Shown: positions 27,499 to 36,933, counted from the first letter of the stretch. The stretch: 64,000 bases of DNA from JBEHWX01 sp048498995 (GCA_048498995.1 JBEHWX010000003.1:53411-117410), one strand, 5' to 3'. Numbers and translations are program-made. Notes: a model not told the origin generated them from the letters alone.

Positions 27499-28076
27499 AA
27501 CAGATTCCGTTGAACGGTATGCATCCCCGGGAAGCGCCGGGGGCGTCAGGGCCGCGGCATCGAGGGGCGAAGGCCCCGCCGAGGCTCTGCATGTGATATC
27601 CGGACGAACATGCCCCGCGCGAGCATCGGGCCGACCGCCGGCCCACGATCCCGCCGGCCCACGATCCCGGGGGCGCGCGGGCCGGTCGGGAGCATCCGGC
27701 CGATCGGTGAGGATCCCGGATCGAGCCCCAGGCTCGAGCTCCCGGCTCGTGACGCACAAACATACGCGGAAGCCCCGAATCCTTCCATGTCGGCGAAAAT
27801 CGGGGTGTTACACCGACGCCCGTTGCGCGTCTTTCCACATCCCAGGTCCGATCACGTCGCGTCGGCCCGAGCCTCACATGCTCCTCCGAACCGGCATTGC
27901 CAGGTGAGATCGCGCATCCGCTGTACCGGATTAACGGTTCACCAACGCTTGCATCGTTTCGATTGCACACGTCCGGCAGGCCCACTAAACTTGCGCCCGC
28001 CATCGGGAAATCCACATTCGTATACGTTTTTACGATTCGTCCAACCCTACCCAATCAACCTTCGTGGAGTGATTCC
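27499..28076. promoter_or_regulatory. 578-bp divergent intergenic region with candidate promoters
   Basis: No gene is seen. On the minus strand 27757-27764 reads TATGTTTG, a perfect TAnnTTTG box, about 260 nt ahead of the porin-like gene. On the plus strand TAAACTTG at 27985-27992 is a one-mismatch box about 85 nt ahead of the next barrel gene. A 16-bp block gcccacgatcccgccg/gcccacgatcccgggg is tandemly duplicated near 27655. The lower GC of 27890-28060 fits a promoter region. Confidence 0.4.
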
Positions 28077-28685
28077 ATGCGAACCCTCGTGTCCATCTGC
28101 AGAACCAAGACCGCGCGCGCCATGGCCATGGCCGCCCTCGCGCTGACCGCCGGCTTCGGCCTGGCCACGGCGCAGACGACCACCGGCAACGCCGAGGTCG
28201 ATCCCTCCCTGGCCAACTCGAACATGATCGTGATCAACCCGCTGAAGTTCTTCTGGATGTACAACGCCTCCTACTACCATCGTCTGAGCAGCTCGATGGT
28301 GATCGGCGGCGGCCTCCAGGTGCCGTCGGTCTCCGGCATCAGCGGCTTCGGCGCCAACGCCGAGATCCGCTTCCACCTCTCCAACAAGGCGATGCGCGGC
28401 TTTTACATCGCCCCGAACGTCTCCTTCACCAGCCTCTCGACCACCGTCGAGGCCACGCAGTTCACCGACGAGTATACCGCCAAGGCCAACGCCTTCTCGA
28501 TCGGCGCGCTCCTCGGCTGGCAGTGGTTCCCCGGCGACGACTTCGCCATGGGCCTCGGCATCGGCGCCGACTACTACATCCTCTCGACCTCCGACAGCGA
28601 GAACGAGGACAACACCGTCGAGGAGTTCGGATCGTTCAAGGGAACGCTCCCGGCGCTCCGCTTCGACATCGGCTACGCGTTCTGA
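28077..28685 (+). CDS. Outer-membrane protein, paralogue 1 of 3
   Basis: 202-aa secreted barrel protein. After a signal peptide ending near LATAQ, the strand INPLKFFWMYNASYYHRLS is followed by MVIGGGLQVPS and EIRFHLSNKAMRGFYIAPNVSF, then LGWQWFPGDDFAMGLGIGADYYI, and it ends RFDIGYAF. The terminal Phe is the usual barrel-assembly signal. The same NPLKFF-YN-SYYHR and DIGYAF blocks recur in the next two genes, so the three are tandem duplicates. The function is unknown. Followed by a perfect 14-bp terminator stem. Confidence 0.82.
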   Translation: MRTLVSICRTKTARAMAMAALALTAGFGLATAQTTTGNAEVDPSLANSNMIVINPLKFFWMYNASYYHRLSSSMVIGGGLQVPSVSGISGFGANAEIRFHLSNKAMRGFYIAPNVSFTSLSTTVEATQFTDEYTAKANAFSIGALLGWQWFPGDDFAMGLGIGADYYILSTSDSENEDNTVEEFGSFKGTLPALRFDIGYAF

Positions 28686-28773
28686 GATAGGTCCCGGCCA
28701 GGCCCCGGCCCGACGTCGTAACCGACCCGGAGACCGACACCGGCCGACGGCATCGAGGATTTCCGCTTCGACG

Positions 28774-28805
28774 AACGGTCCCCCCGGCATTCCGGGGGGA
28801 CCGTT
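28774..28805. terminator. Perfect 14-bp hairpin terminator
   Basis: Arms AACGGTCCCCCCGG and CCGGGGGGACCGTT with a 4-nt loop, followed by ccgtttcc. It separates paralogues 1 and 2. Confidence 0.8.
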
Positions 28806-28954
28806 CCGTTTCCATATCCCTCCGCGTCGTATCTTCTCCCCCCGATTCATCCGGCCCGGCGGGATCTCCTCCGGCCGAGCCCCGGAGCGTCGACATGTCC
28901 CCGGACCGACCGTTCGGCCCCTGGGCATTCCCTACGAGCTTCTTCTTCGATGCA

Positions 28955-29521
28955 ATGGCCAGACTTACGACTCTCCTTCTCCTCCTGGTGGCGACCGCCA
29001 CGGTCGCCATGGCGCAGAGCGACAGCACCGGGCGCCATACCTACATCGACGTGATCCAGCTCGAGGTCAGCGACCCGCTCTACGGGCCGGGGAACCTGAT
29101 CGCGGTCAACCCGCTGAAGTTCTTCTGGCTGTACAACCTCAGCTACTACCATCGCCTCTCCGCCACCTTCGTCCTCGGCGGCGGCGTCCAGATCCCCTCG
29201 AAATCATCGCTTCGCGGCGTCGGAGCGCAGATCGAGCTCCGGTTCCATCCCGGCCGCCGCGCGCTCGAAGGGGTCTACGTGGCGCCGAGCGTCGGCTTTA
29301 CCAGTCTCTCCCTCAAGGAGGGGGACGCCACGGCAACCGCCCTCTCGATCGGGGCGCTCGTCGGCTACGACTGGCTGTTCGGGGAAAAGCTCGCCGTCGG
29401 GATCGGCATCGGCTACGATCACTACTTCCTCTCCCCTTCCGACGGCGCGTCCGAGCAGGACTTCAGCCCGTTCGACACCGGGCTCCCGGCGCCGCGCCTG
29501 GAGATCGGCTACGCGTTCTGA
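28955..29521 (+). CDS. Outer-membrane protein, paralogue 2 of 3
   Basis: 188-aa secreted barrel. The second in-frame ATG (28955) is chosen because it starts a clear signal peptide (MARLTTLLLLLVATATVAMAQ); the upstream ATG at 28895 would put 20 extra residues in front. Shared blocks: VNPLKFFWLYNLSYYHRLS, VLGGGVQIPS, RFHPGRRALEGVYVAPSVGFTSLS and a final RLEIGYAF. Identity to its neighbours is highest over the NPLKFF strand and the C-terminus, and the loops have diverged. Confidence 0.8.
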   Translation: MARLTTLLLLLVATATVAMAQSDSTGRHTYIDVIQLEVSDPLYGPGNLIAVNPLKFFWLYNLSYYHRLSATFVLGGGVQIPSKSSLRGVGAQIELRFHPGRRALEGVYVAPSVGFTSLSLKEGDATATALSIGALVGYDWLFGEKLAVGIGIGYDHYFLSPSDGASEQDFSPFDTGLPAPRLEIGYAF

Positions 29522-29717
29522 CCTCCCCCGACCTCGACGCCTCGTTTCAACGTCCCCTCCGGCGCTCCACCGCGGCCGGCGGCGACGGCTGTTATGTTTC
29601 CGGCGGATGGTTGTCTTCACGAGTACAATGCCCTGAATCCGGGCCGAACCGATATCCGCCGCGGCGATGCCCAGCGGCGATGGCAGGTTTCCCTCACTAC
29701 TTTTCGCTCGACCGATC

Positions 29718-30347
29718 ATGAAACGATCCACGATCCCGCTCCTGCTGGCCGCCGGCGTCATGACCGCCTGCGCGATGCTCGCCTGCGCCACGGCGAGCGC
29801 GCAGACCAAGACCACCGAAACGGTCACGACCCGCGACTCCACCGGCAAGGAGACCACCACGCAGGTAACCAAGGTTTCGACATCGGAGGATATCACGCCG
29901 CGATCGAACCTGATCACGATCAACCCGCTGAAGTTCTTCCTCCTCTACAACATCAGCTACTATCACCGGATCAACGATGTGATCGTGATCGGCGGCGGCG
30001 TGCAGACGCCAGCCATCAGCGAGCTGCAGGGATGGGGCATTCAGGCGGAGGCGCGCTTCCATCCGAGCCGGAAGGCGCTGCGCGGCTTCTACGTGGCGCC
30101 GAACATCTCCTACAACCGCCTCTGGGTGAGCAGCGACGATCCGGGCGAGGATCCGACGGCGACCGCGTTCTCGGTGGGGGTGCTCGTCGGATGGCAGTGG
30201 TTCCCCGGTGATGAGTTCGCGATCGGACTCGGCCTCGGCTACGACCGCTGGTTCCTCTCGACGAACAATGACGACGAGACCGACCGCTTCGACTCCTTCA
30301 GCGGAGGAGCCCCCGCGCTCCGCTTCGATATCGGCTACGCGTTCTGA
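29718..30347 (+). CDS. Outer-membrane protein, paralogue 3 of 3
   Basis: 209-aa secreted barrel with a signal peptide ending near ATASAQ. A Thr-rich N-terminal stretch (TKTTETVTTRDSTGKETTTQ) is peculiar to this copy. Then NPLKFFLLYNISYYHRIN, VIGGGVQTPA, RFHPSRKALRGFYVAPNISY, VGWQWFPGDEFAIGLGLGYD and a final RFDIGYAF follow the family pattern. It converges on uvrB and shares a terminator with it. Confidence 0.82.
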   Translation: MKRSTIPLLLAAGVMTACAMLACATASAQTKTTETVTTRDSTGKETTTQVTKVSTSEDITPRSNLITINPLKFFLLYNISYYHRINDVIVIGGGVQTPAISELQGWGIQAEARFHPSRKALRGFYVAPNISYNRLWVSSDDPGEDPTATAFSVGVLVGWQWFPGDEFAIGLGLGYDRWFLSTNNDDETDRFDSFSGGAPALRFDIGYAF

Positions 30348-30412
30348 CCGGACGCGGCGCTCCGGCCGGAGCCACGGCCGTGGACGCGCCCAGTCCGCTC
30401 CGCGCAATGACA

Positions 30413-30447
30413 ACGGCCCGTCCGACACTCATGGTCGGACGGGCCGT
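30413..30447. terminator. Bidirectional terminator between barrel gene and uvrB
   Basis: Perfect 14-bp arms ACGGCCCGTCCGAC and GTCGGACGGGCCGT around a 7-nt loop, in the gap between convergent genes. Confidence 0.8.
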
Positions 30448-30508
30448 CGCGCGTTCCCGACCGAGACGCATCCCCGCGGATGCTCCCGGTCTTCATTCCC
30501 ACGCGGGC

Positions 30509-32542
30509 TTACTTGATCGATTCCTCCAGCCGGCCGATCTCGTCGCGCAGCTCAGCGGCGCGCTCGAACTCGAGCTCCTTGGCCGCGCGCTTCATCTCCT
30601 CGCGGAGGTGCTCGATCAGGTCCTTCTTCTGGTCGGTGCTCATGTACTTGAACACCGGCTCCTCCACCAGCGACGGCGTGGAGCGGCGCTCGGCGTCCTT
30701 CCGCTTCTGATCGCGCTGCGCCTTCACGTCGGCGATCGCCGTGGAGCCCAGAATCGCCTCGCGCGATTTCTTGACGGTCCTCGGCACGATCCCATGCTCC
30801 TCGTTGTAGGCGACCTGCAGAGCGCGGCGGCGCTCGCTCTCCTCGATCACGGCGCGCATCGAGTCGGTGATCCTGTCGGCGTACATGATCACCAGGCCGT
30901 TCTCATGGCGCGCGGTGCGGCCGGCCGTCTGCATCAGCGAGCGCTCGCTCCGGAGGAAGCCCTCCTTGTCGGCATCCAGAATCGCCACCAGCGACACCTC
31001 CGGCATGTCGAGCCCCTCGCGCAGAAGGTTCACGCCGATCAGCACGTCGTACTCTCCCAGGCGCAGATCGCGCAGGATCTCCACCCGCTCCAGCGCGTCG
31101 ATCTCCGAATGGATGTAGCGCGACCGGATGCCGAGCTCGGTCAGGTAATCGGTCAGATCCTCGGCCATCCGCTTGGTGAGCGTCGTTACCAGCACCCGCT
31201 CCCGATCGTCCTTGGTCACGCGGAGCTTGATCTCGTGGATCAGGTCGTCGATCTGGTTCTTCACCGGGCGGACCTCGATGAGCGGATCGAGCAGGCCGGT
31301 CGGGCGGATGATCTGCTCGACGAAGACGCCGCCGCTGAGCTCCATCTCCGGATCGCCCGGCGTGGCCGAGACGAACACCGTCTGGTTGATTCGGGTCATG
31401 AACTCGTCGAGCTTGAGCGGACGGTTGTCCAGCGCGGAGGGGAGGCGGAACCCGTGCTCGACGAGGGTGAGCTTGCGGGCGCGGTCGCCGTTGAACATGC
31501 CGCGGATCTGCGGAAGGGTCACGTGGCTCTCGTCGATCACGAGGAGGAAATCCTCCGGGAAGTAATCGATCAGCGTGGCCGGCGCCTCCCCCGGTTTGCG
31601 GCCGGCGAGGATGCGGGAATAGTTCTCGATGCCGGAGCAGTAGCCGAGCTCCTTCATCATCTCCAGATCGAACAGGGTCCGCTGCTCCAGCCGCTGCGCC
31701 TCCAGGAGCTTGTTCCCCTCGCGGAGCTCCTTCAGCCGGTCGTGCAGCTCGTCACGGATCTCGTCGATGGAGCGGTTGAGCTCCGGTCGGGTGGTGACGA
31801 AGTGCTTGGCCGGGTAGATGATGATCGAGTTGATCTCCTCGAGCGTCTTGCCGGTCAGTCGGTCGAAGCGGGAGAGCTTCTCCACCTCGTCGCCGAACAG
31901 CTCGATCCTGACGCCGAGATCATCCTCATAGGCCGGGATCACCTCCACCACGTCGCCGCGGACGCGGAAGTTGCCGCGGAAGAAGTCGACGTCGTTCCGG
32001 CTGTAGTGGATGTCGGCGAGCTTGTACAGAAGCTGGTTCCGCTCGATCCGGTCGCCCCGCTTGAGCTGGAGCAGCTGCGAGCCGTAGGCTTCCTTGGAGC
32101 CGATGCCGTAGATGCAGGAGACCGAGGAGACGATGATCACGTCGCGACGTCCGTCCAGCAGGGCGCTGGTCGCCTTCAGGCGCAGGCGGTCGATCTCGTC
32201 GTTGATCGCGAAGTCCTTCTCGATGAAGGTATCGGTGCTCGGGATGTAGGCTTCCGGCTGGTAGTAGTCGTAGTAGCTGATGAAGAACTCGACGGCGTTG
32301 TTCGGGAAGAAGCTCTTGAACTCGCCGTAGAGCTGCGCCGCCAGCGTCTTGTTGTGGGAGATGACGAGCGTGGGGCGCTGCACCTTCTCGATCACCTGGG
32401 AGACGGTGAAGGTCTTCCCCGATCCGGTGACGCCGAGAAGAGTCTGGAAGCGGTCCCCGCGATCGAGCCCCTCGACGAGCTGCCGTATCGCCTCGGGCTG
32501 ATCTCCGGTGGGACGATACTCGGATTCTATCGTGAACTTCAT
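30509..32542 (-). CDS. uvrB: Excinuclease ABC subunit B
   Basis: 677-aa nucleotide-excision-repair helicase-like protein, full length for the family. Walker A GVTGSGKTF lies near residue 40. The beta-hairpin region (YYDYYQPEAYIPSTDTFIEKD), DESHVTLPQIRGMFNGDRARK, the C-terminal helicase motifs (IHSEIDALERVEILRDLRLGEYDVLIG, QTAGRTARHENG) and a final UVR domain (EMKRAAKELEFERAAELRDEIGRLE) are all present. It loads onto damaged DNA with UvrA and recruits UvrC. It is monocistronic, with the other excision genes elsewhere. Confidence 0.97.
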   Translation of the reverse strand: MKFTIESEYRPTGDQPEAIRQLVEGLDRGDRFQTLLGVTGSGKTFTVSQVIEKVQRPTLVISHNKTLAAQLYGEFKSFFPNNAVEFFISYYDYYQPEAYIPSTDTFIEKDFAINDEIDRLRLKATSALLDGRRDVIIVSSVSCIYGIGSKEAYGSQLLQLKRGDRIERNQLLYKLADIHYSRNDVDFFRGNFRVRGDVVEVIPAYEDDLGVRIELFGDEVEKLSRFDRLTGKTLEEINSIIIYPAKHFVTTRPELNRSIDEIRDELHDRLKELREGNKLLEAQRLEQRTLFDLEMMKELGYCSGIENYSRILAGRKPGEAPATLIDYFPEDFLLVIDESHVTLPQIRGMFNGDRARKLTLVEHGFRLPSALDNRPLKLDEFMTRINQTVFVSATPGDPEMELSGGVFVEQIIRPTGLLDPLIEVRPVKNQIDDLIHEIKLRVTKDDRERVLVTTLTKRMAEDLTDYLTELGIRSRYIHSEIDALERVEILRDLRLGEYDVLIGVNLLREGLDMPEVSLVAILDADKEGFLRSERSLMQTAGRTARHENGLVIMYADRITDSMRAVIEESERRRALQVAYNEEHGIVPRTVKKSREAILGSTAIADVKAQRDQKRKDAERRSTPSLVEEPVFKYMSTDQKKDLIEHLREEMKRAAKELEFERAAELRDEIGRLEESIK

Positions 32543-32693
32543 GAAGCGCTGATGTTGTTAAGGAGCTGGAAAACCGCTACACTGGCGGCATCGAACGAGA
32601 CCCAGCAGCCGATGGACGGAGAGCGCGCCGGCAGATTGTACCTGTCCGGCCCCGTCCCCCTTCCTCACGTCGTTCCCGTCCACGCCCTCGCCG

Positions 32694-34358
32694 ATGACCT
32701 CCAACCTCACGCATGAGCCCTCCCGGAAGGAGCCGGACAGCCCGCGACGGCGGGAGATTCTGGCGATGCTGGAGCGATGGGATACGCTCTACCGGAGCGA
32801 CATTCCGGCGGCGCTCGCGCTGGCCCGCGCCGCCCTTGCCCGCGCCCGGCGCGCCCGGTTCGGCGAGGGAATCGCGCTGGCGCTCCACCACGTGGGCTAC
32901 TCCCAGTATCTCGAGCTCGACCGCGACGGCGCGCTGGAGCACCTGGAGGCATCGCGACGCGTCTGCGAGGAGCTCGGCGATCGCGCCGGCATGGCGCGCG
33001 CGATCAGGAGCATCGGGTTAGTATACGCCAAATTCGGCGATCTGGTAATCGCATACCGGCTCTACATCGAGAGCATCGGACTCTACGACGAGGCGGGGCT
33101 GCAGGTGGAGGGGGCCATCGTCCGGAACTCCCTCGGCCTTCTGTTCAAGTACCTCGGCGCGCACGATCAGGCGCTCGAAACGCTCGGCCGCGCGCTGGAG
33201 GTGTTCGAGCGGGAAGACCGGCGGCTGCAGATCGCCATGGTGCTGCACAACATCGCCTCGGTCCGCATGGAGCGGGGAGAATACCGCGAGGCGCGCGGGT
33301 ACCTGGAGCGCGCCATCCCGATCCGGGAGGCGATCGGCGACCGCCGCGGCGAGATGCTCACGCGGGTGATGCTCGCCTGGTGCCTCGGCGAGCTGCGCGC
33401 CTTCGACGACGCGCTCCGCCACGCGCGCCGCGCCGTCGAGGTCTGCCGCGCCCTCGGCAACGCCATGTACGAGCCGGCGACCGTGGCCCTCGTCGGGATG
33501 ATCCACCGGCGGCGCGGGGAGCCGGAGCCGGCGCGCCGACACCTGGAGGAGGCTTCACGACTGGCCGATTTGGTCCGTCCGTCGGTGCGGCCGGGAATCG
33601 AGATCGAGCTCGGCGAGCTGCACGTCGGGCTCGGGGAGCTCGAGAAAGGAATCGGGCGCCACCGCCGCGCGCTGGAGATCGCGCGCGACCAGGGAAGCAC
33701 GTTCTGGGAGGGGATCGCCTCGGTGGAGCTTTCCCGTGCACTCGAGTTGAAGGGGGATCCGGTCGGAGCCCTGGCGCACGCGCGCCGCGCGCTGGAGCTC
33801 AGCGCCGACTTCGGCCGCGATGCCGGCGGCTGGGGCTGGGTCGGGGGCGTGCAGATCCTCACCGGCGACGTGGCCACCAAACGGACCGAGGTGCAGCAGC
33901 TCTACGCCGCCTTCCTGCGGGAGATGATCGATCGGAAGCAGGAGGAGCTCACCGCCGGCGCATCCTTCCTGGCCGCGCAGCAGGAGCGGATCGACACGAT
34001 CCGGAAGGAGATGGCCGAGCTTCTTCCGACGCTCCCGGAGCCGGGGCGGGAGCGCGTGGCCGAGCTCGCGCGCCGCCTCGACGGCAGCGACGGCGCCAGC
34101 CCCGGCTGGGAGGCGTTCGAGCGTCGGTTCCGGGAGACGCACCCGGGATTCCTCCGCGCCCTTGCCGGACGCGCCCCGGAGATGACCCCGACCGAGCTCC
34201 GCGTCTGCTCCCTGCTGCGCGCCAACCTCAGCTCCAAACAGATCGCCGCGCTCCTGTCGATCTCGCCGAAGAGCGTGGATATCTACCGCTACCGCGCGCG
34301 CCGCAAGCTCCATCTTGCCCCGGAGGAGAATCTCGTCTCCTTCCTCGCTTCCCTCTGA
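32694..34358 (+). CDS. TPR-repeat regulator with C-terminal LuxR-type HTH
   Basis: 554-aa cytoplasmic protein. Residues about 40-410 are tetratricopeptide repeats (ALHHVGYSQYLELDRDGALEHLEASRRVCEELGD, LHNIASVRMERGEYREARGYLERAIPI). A linker helix follows, then a LuxR/GerE winged helix at the end (MTPTELRVCSLLRANLSSKQIAALLSISPKSVDIYRYRARRKL). There is no kinase, receiver or ATPase domain. A homologue with the same layout lies at 52793-54427. The signal sensed by the TPRs is unknown. It is followed by a 15-bp tandem repeat block and is divergent from uvrB. Confidence 0.82.
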   Translation: MTSNLTHEPSRKEPDSPRRREILAMLERWDTLYRSDIPAALALARAALARARRARFGEGIALALHHVGYSQYLELDRDGALEHLEASRRVCEELGDRAGMARAIRSIGLVYAKFGDLVIAYRLYIESIGLYDEAGLQVEGAIVRNSLGLLFKYLGAHDQALETLGRALEVFEREDRRLQIAMVLHNIASVRMERGEYREARGYLERAIPIREAIGDRRGEMLTRVMLAWCLGELRAFDDALRHARRAVEVCRALGNAMYEPATVALVGMIHRRRGEPEPARRHLEEASRLADLVRPSVRPGIEIELGELHVGLGELEKGIGRHRRALEIARDQGSTFWEGIASVELSRALELKGDPVGALAHARRALELSADFGRDAGGWGWVGGVQILTGDVATKRTEVQQLYAAFLREMIDRKQEELTAGASFLAAQQERIDTIRKEMAELLPTLPEPGRERVAELARRLDGSDGASPGWEAFERRFRETHPGFLRALAGRAPEMTPTELRVCSLLRANLSSKQIAALLSISPKSVDIYRYRARRKLHLAPEENLVSFLASL

Positions 34359-34375
34359 CCCGCCGCCACTCTCCC

Positions 34376-34450
34376 GGATCACGACTCCGTGGATCACGAC
34401 TCCGTGGATCACGATCCCGTGGATCGCGGTCCCGTGGATCGCGGTCGCAC
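34376..34450. repeat. 15-bp tandem repeat, five copies with graded decay
   Basis: Two perfect copies of ggatcacgactccgt are followed by three that progressively change (ggatcacgatcccgt, ggatcgcggtcccgt, ggatcgcggtcgcac). It lies directly behind the TPR-LuxR gene. Confidence 0.95.
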
Positions 34451-34516
34451 CGCGCGCGAAGCCGCCGCGAGCGGCTGTAGAGATTTTGCAGCGATGCGCG
34501 CCGGGCGCCCATCCGC

Positions 34517-34524
34517 TACGTTTG
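34517..34524 (+). promoter_or_regulatory. Candidate -7 element for Kelch lipoprotein gene
   Basis: TACGTTTG matches TAnnTTTG perfectly, about 90 nt before the ATG. A TTG lies at 34486-34488, further upstream than the usual spacing. Confidence 0.4.
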
Positions 34525-34612
34525 TTCCGCGGCCGATGTGGTCGAACGACACACGCGGACCGGAGCGCGCGGTACGCGCGCCGTGCTCCGCATCCAATTC
34601 CAGGAAACGCTC

Positions 34613-35668
34613 ATGAACGCAAGGCCCCGTTCCACGCTCCTCTCCCTCGGCTCCCTGCTGCTGCTCGGCGCGGCGATCGCCGGCTGCGGCGAAGCTCCCT
34701 CGGCCCCGGTCACGCGTCCCCCGCAGGGAACGCACGGGAGCTCGGACGGCTGGCCGCCGGCCAGCTCCATCCCCTTCGCCACGGAGCCGGAGCCGGAATC
34801 CTACTACGGCACGATGGTCAGGCGGGGAAGCACGATCTACGCCATCGGCGGCGAGGGGATCGACTGGAGCGGAAGCGGGAAGACGCGCGCCTACGATCCG
34901 GCCACGAAGCGCTGGAGCGAGAAGGCGCCGCTCCCCTCTCCCCGCTACGGCATGGCCGCCATCGCCATGGGAGATCGGATCTTCCTGCTCGGCGGCACCA
35001 GCCCCACCGATGCCGGGGAGGAGAGCGGCCGCCACATGGCGCGCTACGACATCGCCGGCGACGCGTGGACGCCCCTGCCGGATATTCCCTTCACCGCCGT
35101 CGCGGTCACCGGCTGGAACCAGGCGGCGCTCTGCGCCGGCCGGATCTACGTGGCCAGCGTTCCCTCGCGAACCGACGCCAACGACCGGAAGCTCGCCCTC
35201 TATTCCACGGCGGACGGCATTGCCTGGAGCGCCCATCGGTCCGAGCTCGCGTGGATCCACGAGGGGGTGCTCGTCTCCGACGACCGCCGGGTATATATCC
35301 TCGGCCGCGGCGCCAACGGCACCACGGCCGAAACGCTGATGTACGCCTTCGACCCGGCGACCGGCGGCTATACGCGGCTCACGCCGCCGACCCATGGCTA
35401 TCGCGGCTATCTGAACAACTGCTACTATCGGGATGGGAAGATCTACAAGATCAATTCGACCGCCGGGTCGGCCAACGTGATGGAGATCTACACGATCGCG
35501 ACCGACAGCTGGAGCGAGGTGGCGATCCCCTACCCGATGACGAACAACGCGCTCTTCCAGCCGCTCGTGATGGACGACGCGACCGGCGAGGTCTATTTCT
35601 GCGCGCTTCCATTTTCGCGGCGCGGCGTCCACTTCAACCCGGCGACGCTCACGTTCTCCACGCGCTGA
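34613..35668 (+). CDS. Kelch-repeat lipoprotein
   Basis: 351-aa lipoprotein with lipobox AIAGC at about residue 25, so it is lipid-anchored in the envelope. The remainder has Kelch-type blades (IYAIGGEGIDWSGSGKTRAYDPATKRWSEKAPLPSPRYGMAAIAMGDRIFLLGG; YDIAGDAWTPLPDIPF), implying a beta-propeller. There is no enzymatic motif. The start is the ATG preceded by CAGGAAA. Kelch propellers usually bind proteins or glycans, and a ligand cannot be named here. Confidence 0.8.
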   Translation: MNARPRSTLLSLGSLLLLGAAIAGCGEAPSAPVTRPPQGTHGSSDGWPPASSIPFATEPEPESYYGTMVRRGSTIYAIGGEGIDWSGSGKTRAYDPATKRWSEKAPLPSPRYGMAAIAMGDRIFLLGGTSPTDAGEESGRHMARYDIAGDAWTPLPDIPFTAVAVTGWNQAALCAGRIYVASVPSRTDANDRKLALYSTADGIAWSAHRSELAWIHEGVLVSDDRRVYILGRGANGTTAETLMYAFDPATGGYTRLTPPTHGYRGYLNNCYYRDGKIYKINSTAGSANVMEIYTIATDSWSEVAIPYPMTNNALFQPLVMDDATGEVYFCALPFSRRGVHFNPATLTFSTR

Positions 35669-36306
35669 GCGCGGGCGCGCGCATCCGGCGCCCGCGGGCA
35701 TCTCGAAACGCATTCATGACAATTCCTGCCGCCGACGAGAGGCATCCCATCGGCGGCGATTATTTCCGGCCCGACATATCCGCGTCATCGTCCCGCACAT
35801 CCATCGGCGGCATACGGACGCGCGGGGCGACGGCGGACGCGCGGTCTCCGATTATTTTTTCCTTCGCGCGGAAAACCTGTTGTATCGGCTCGAAGGCTCT
35901 CCTAACTTTGCGCACGAATCTTCACCACTGACTCCCCCCATTCCCGGAAGATTCGCCGACGCCCCGCACATGCTGTTTTGCAACACACCGTTCATATCCG
36001 GTACCTCATGATCTGAGCTTTCATCCGCATCGGAGATCGCGCGAAGCATATCGGCGCCGGCATCGATGCCGGAATATTCCGTCGGCTTCCCCGATACCGG
36101 ACCGGCACCGTGACTCCGGCATTGCCGCTCGGCGCCGCCTCGCGTTTTCAACCACCCCCGCGCGCAGAATCTGGCACACAATTACCGCGATAATTTCCCG
36201 GTCACCACCCGCATGGTTTCTTACCAGGGCCGAGAAATCGCTTCGAGTCGTTCGTTATCGGATCGTAGAGGCACAAGGTTAGGGGAGCCTTCACATCAGC
36301 GCCGCC
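35669..36306. other. 638-bp gene-free region upstream of the TOMM cluster
   Basis: No supported gene. Composition is lower in GC than the flanks from about 35850 on. It contains a textbook Bacteroidota-type promoter at 35880-35910 and then about 390 nt of untranslated or unassigned sequence before the sigma-like gene. A small RNA or short leader ORF is possible but not demonstrated. Confidence 0.5.
35880..35910 (+). promoter_or_regulatory. Bacteroidota-type promoter (TTG-N20-TAnnTTTG)
   Basis: TTG at 35880-35882, a 20-nt spacer, then TAACTTTG at 35903-35910. Both elements and the spacing fit the -33/-7 consensus of Bacteroidota primary sigma factor. It points toward the sigma-like gene and the TOMM cluster. 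Confidence 0.6.
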
Positions 36307-36933
36307 ATGTACTGGTCAACAATTACCTGCATCACCAGCTCCGTTCATCATGCACTGTCACATCGTTTCCGCTCCATTCCGTCCGAGGTCGTCGCCGACG
36401 CGGCGATGGAGGCGCAGTATCGGTTCTGCCGGAGGTTCCATGCCTCCGACGGCGAGCCGGTTCCGGTGGAGGAAAGGGTAGCGTGGCGGTGGATGGTCAC
36501 CACGGCCGAGCGCATTCTGCTGCGGGAGCGGCAGCGGCTGCTGATGCACGTTCCGCTGCCGGAGCCGGACGTGGCCGAGGAGCAGGCGCCGCGCGCGCAG
36601 ACTGGGGCATCGGAGCCGGATCAGATCTGCAACGAGGAGGATTCGCTCACGGCCGCGCTTACCGTGGCCGCGCTCATCGGCATTCTTTCGCCGCTGCTGG
36701 CGGAGGTCGTGCAATTGCATGATCTCCAGGGATTATCGCTGGAGGAAGTGGCGCAATCGCTCACCTGCACGCACGCGTCGATCCGCCAGCGGCACGCGCG
36801 CGCGCTTCGGAGCCTGCGCGATTTCTGGAAGCGCGAGGACAATCGCGTGGGCCGCTGCATCGATTGCGAGCCGGAGACGGCATTTACGCACGAGCGGTCC
36901 GGAGAAAACGTGGCCGTGATGAAGTATATCTGA
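36307..36933 (+). CDS. ECF-type sigma factor-like regulator
   Basis: 208-aa protein. Residues about 118-172 form a sigma region 4 helix-turn-helix (LSPLLAEVVQLHDLQGLSLEEVAQSLTCTHASIRQRHARALRSLRDFW), as in ECF sigma factors. The N-terminal half should be region 2 but is weakly conserved (AAMEAQYRFCRRF, ERVAWRWMVTTAERILL), so core-RNA-polymerase binding is uncertain. The start has no good ribosome-binding site and may be further downstream. It is the first gene of the colinear TOMM locus and is the natural candidate for its control. Confidence 0.7.
   Translation: MYWSTITCITSSVHHALSHRFRSIPSEVVADAAMEAQYRFCRRFHASDGEPVPVEERVAWRWMVTTAERILLRERQRLLMHVPLPEPDVAEEQAPRAQTGASEPDQICNEEDSLTAALTVAALIGILSPLLAEVVQLHDLQGLSLEEVAQSLTCTHASIRQRHARALRSLRDFWKREDNRVGRCIDCEPETAFTHERSGENVAVMKYI

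Noticed and set aside
35852..36181. A 109-aa minus-strand ORF in the gap before the TOMM cluster
   Set aside because: No ribosome-binding site, no motif, and it lies across the plus-strand promoter; treated as chance.
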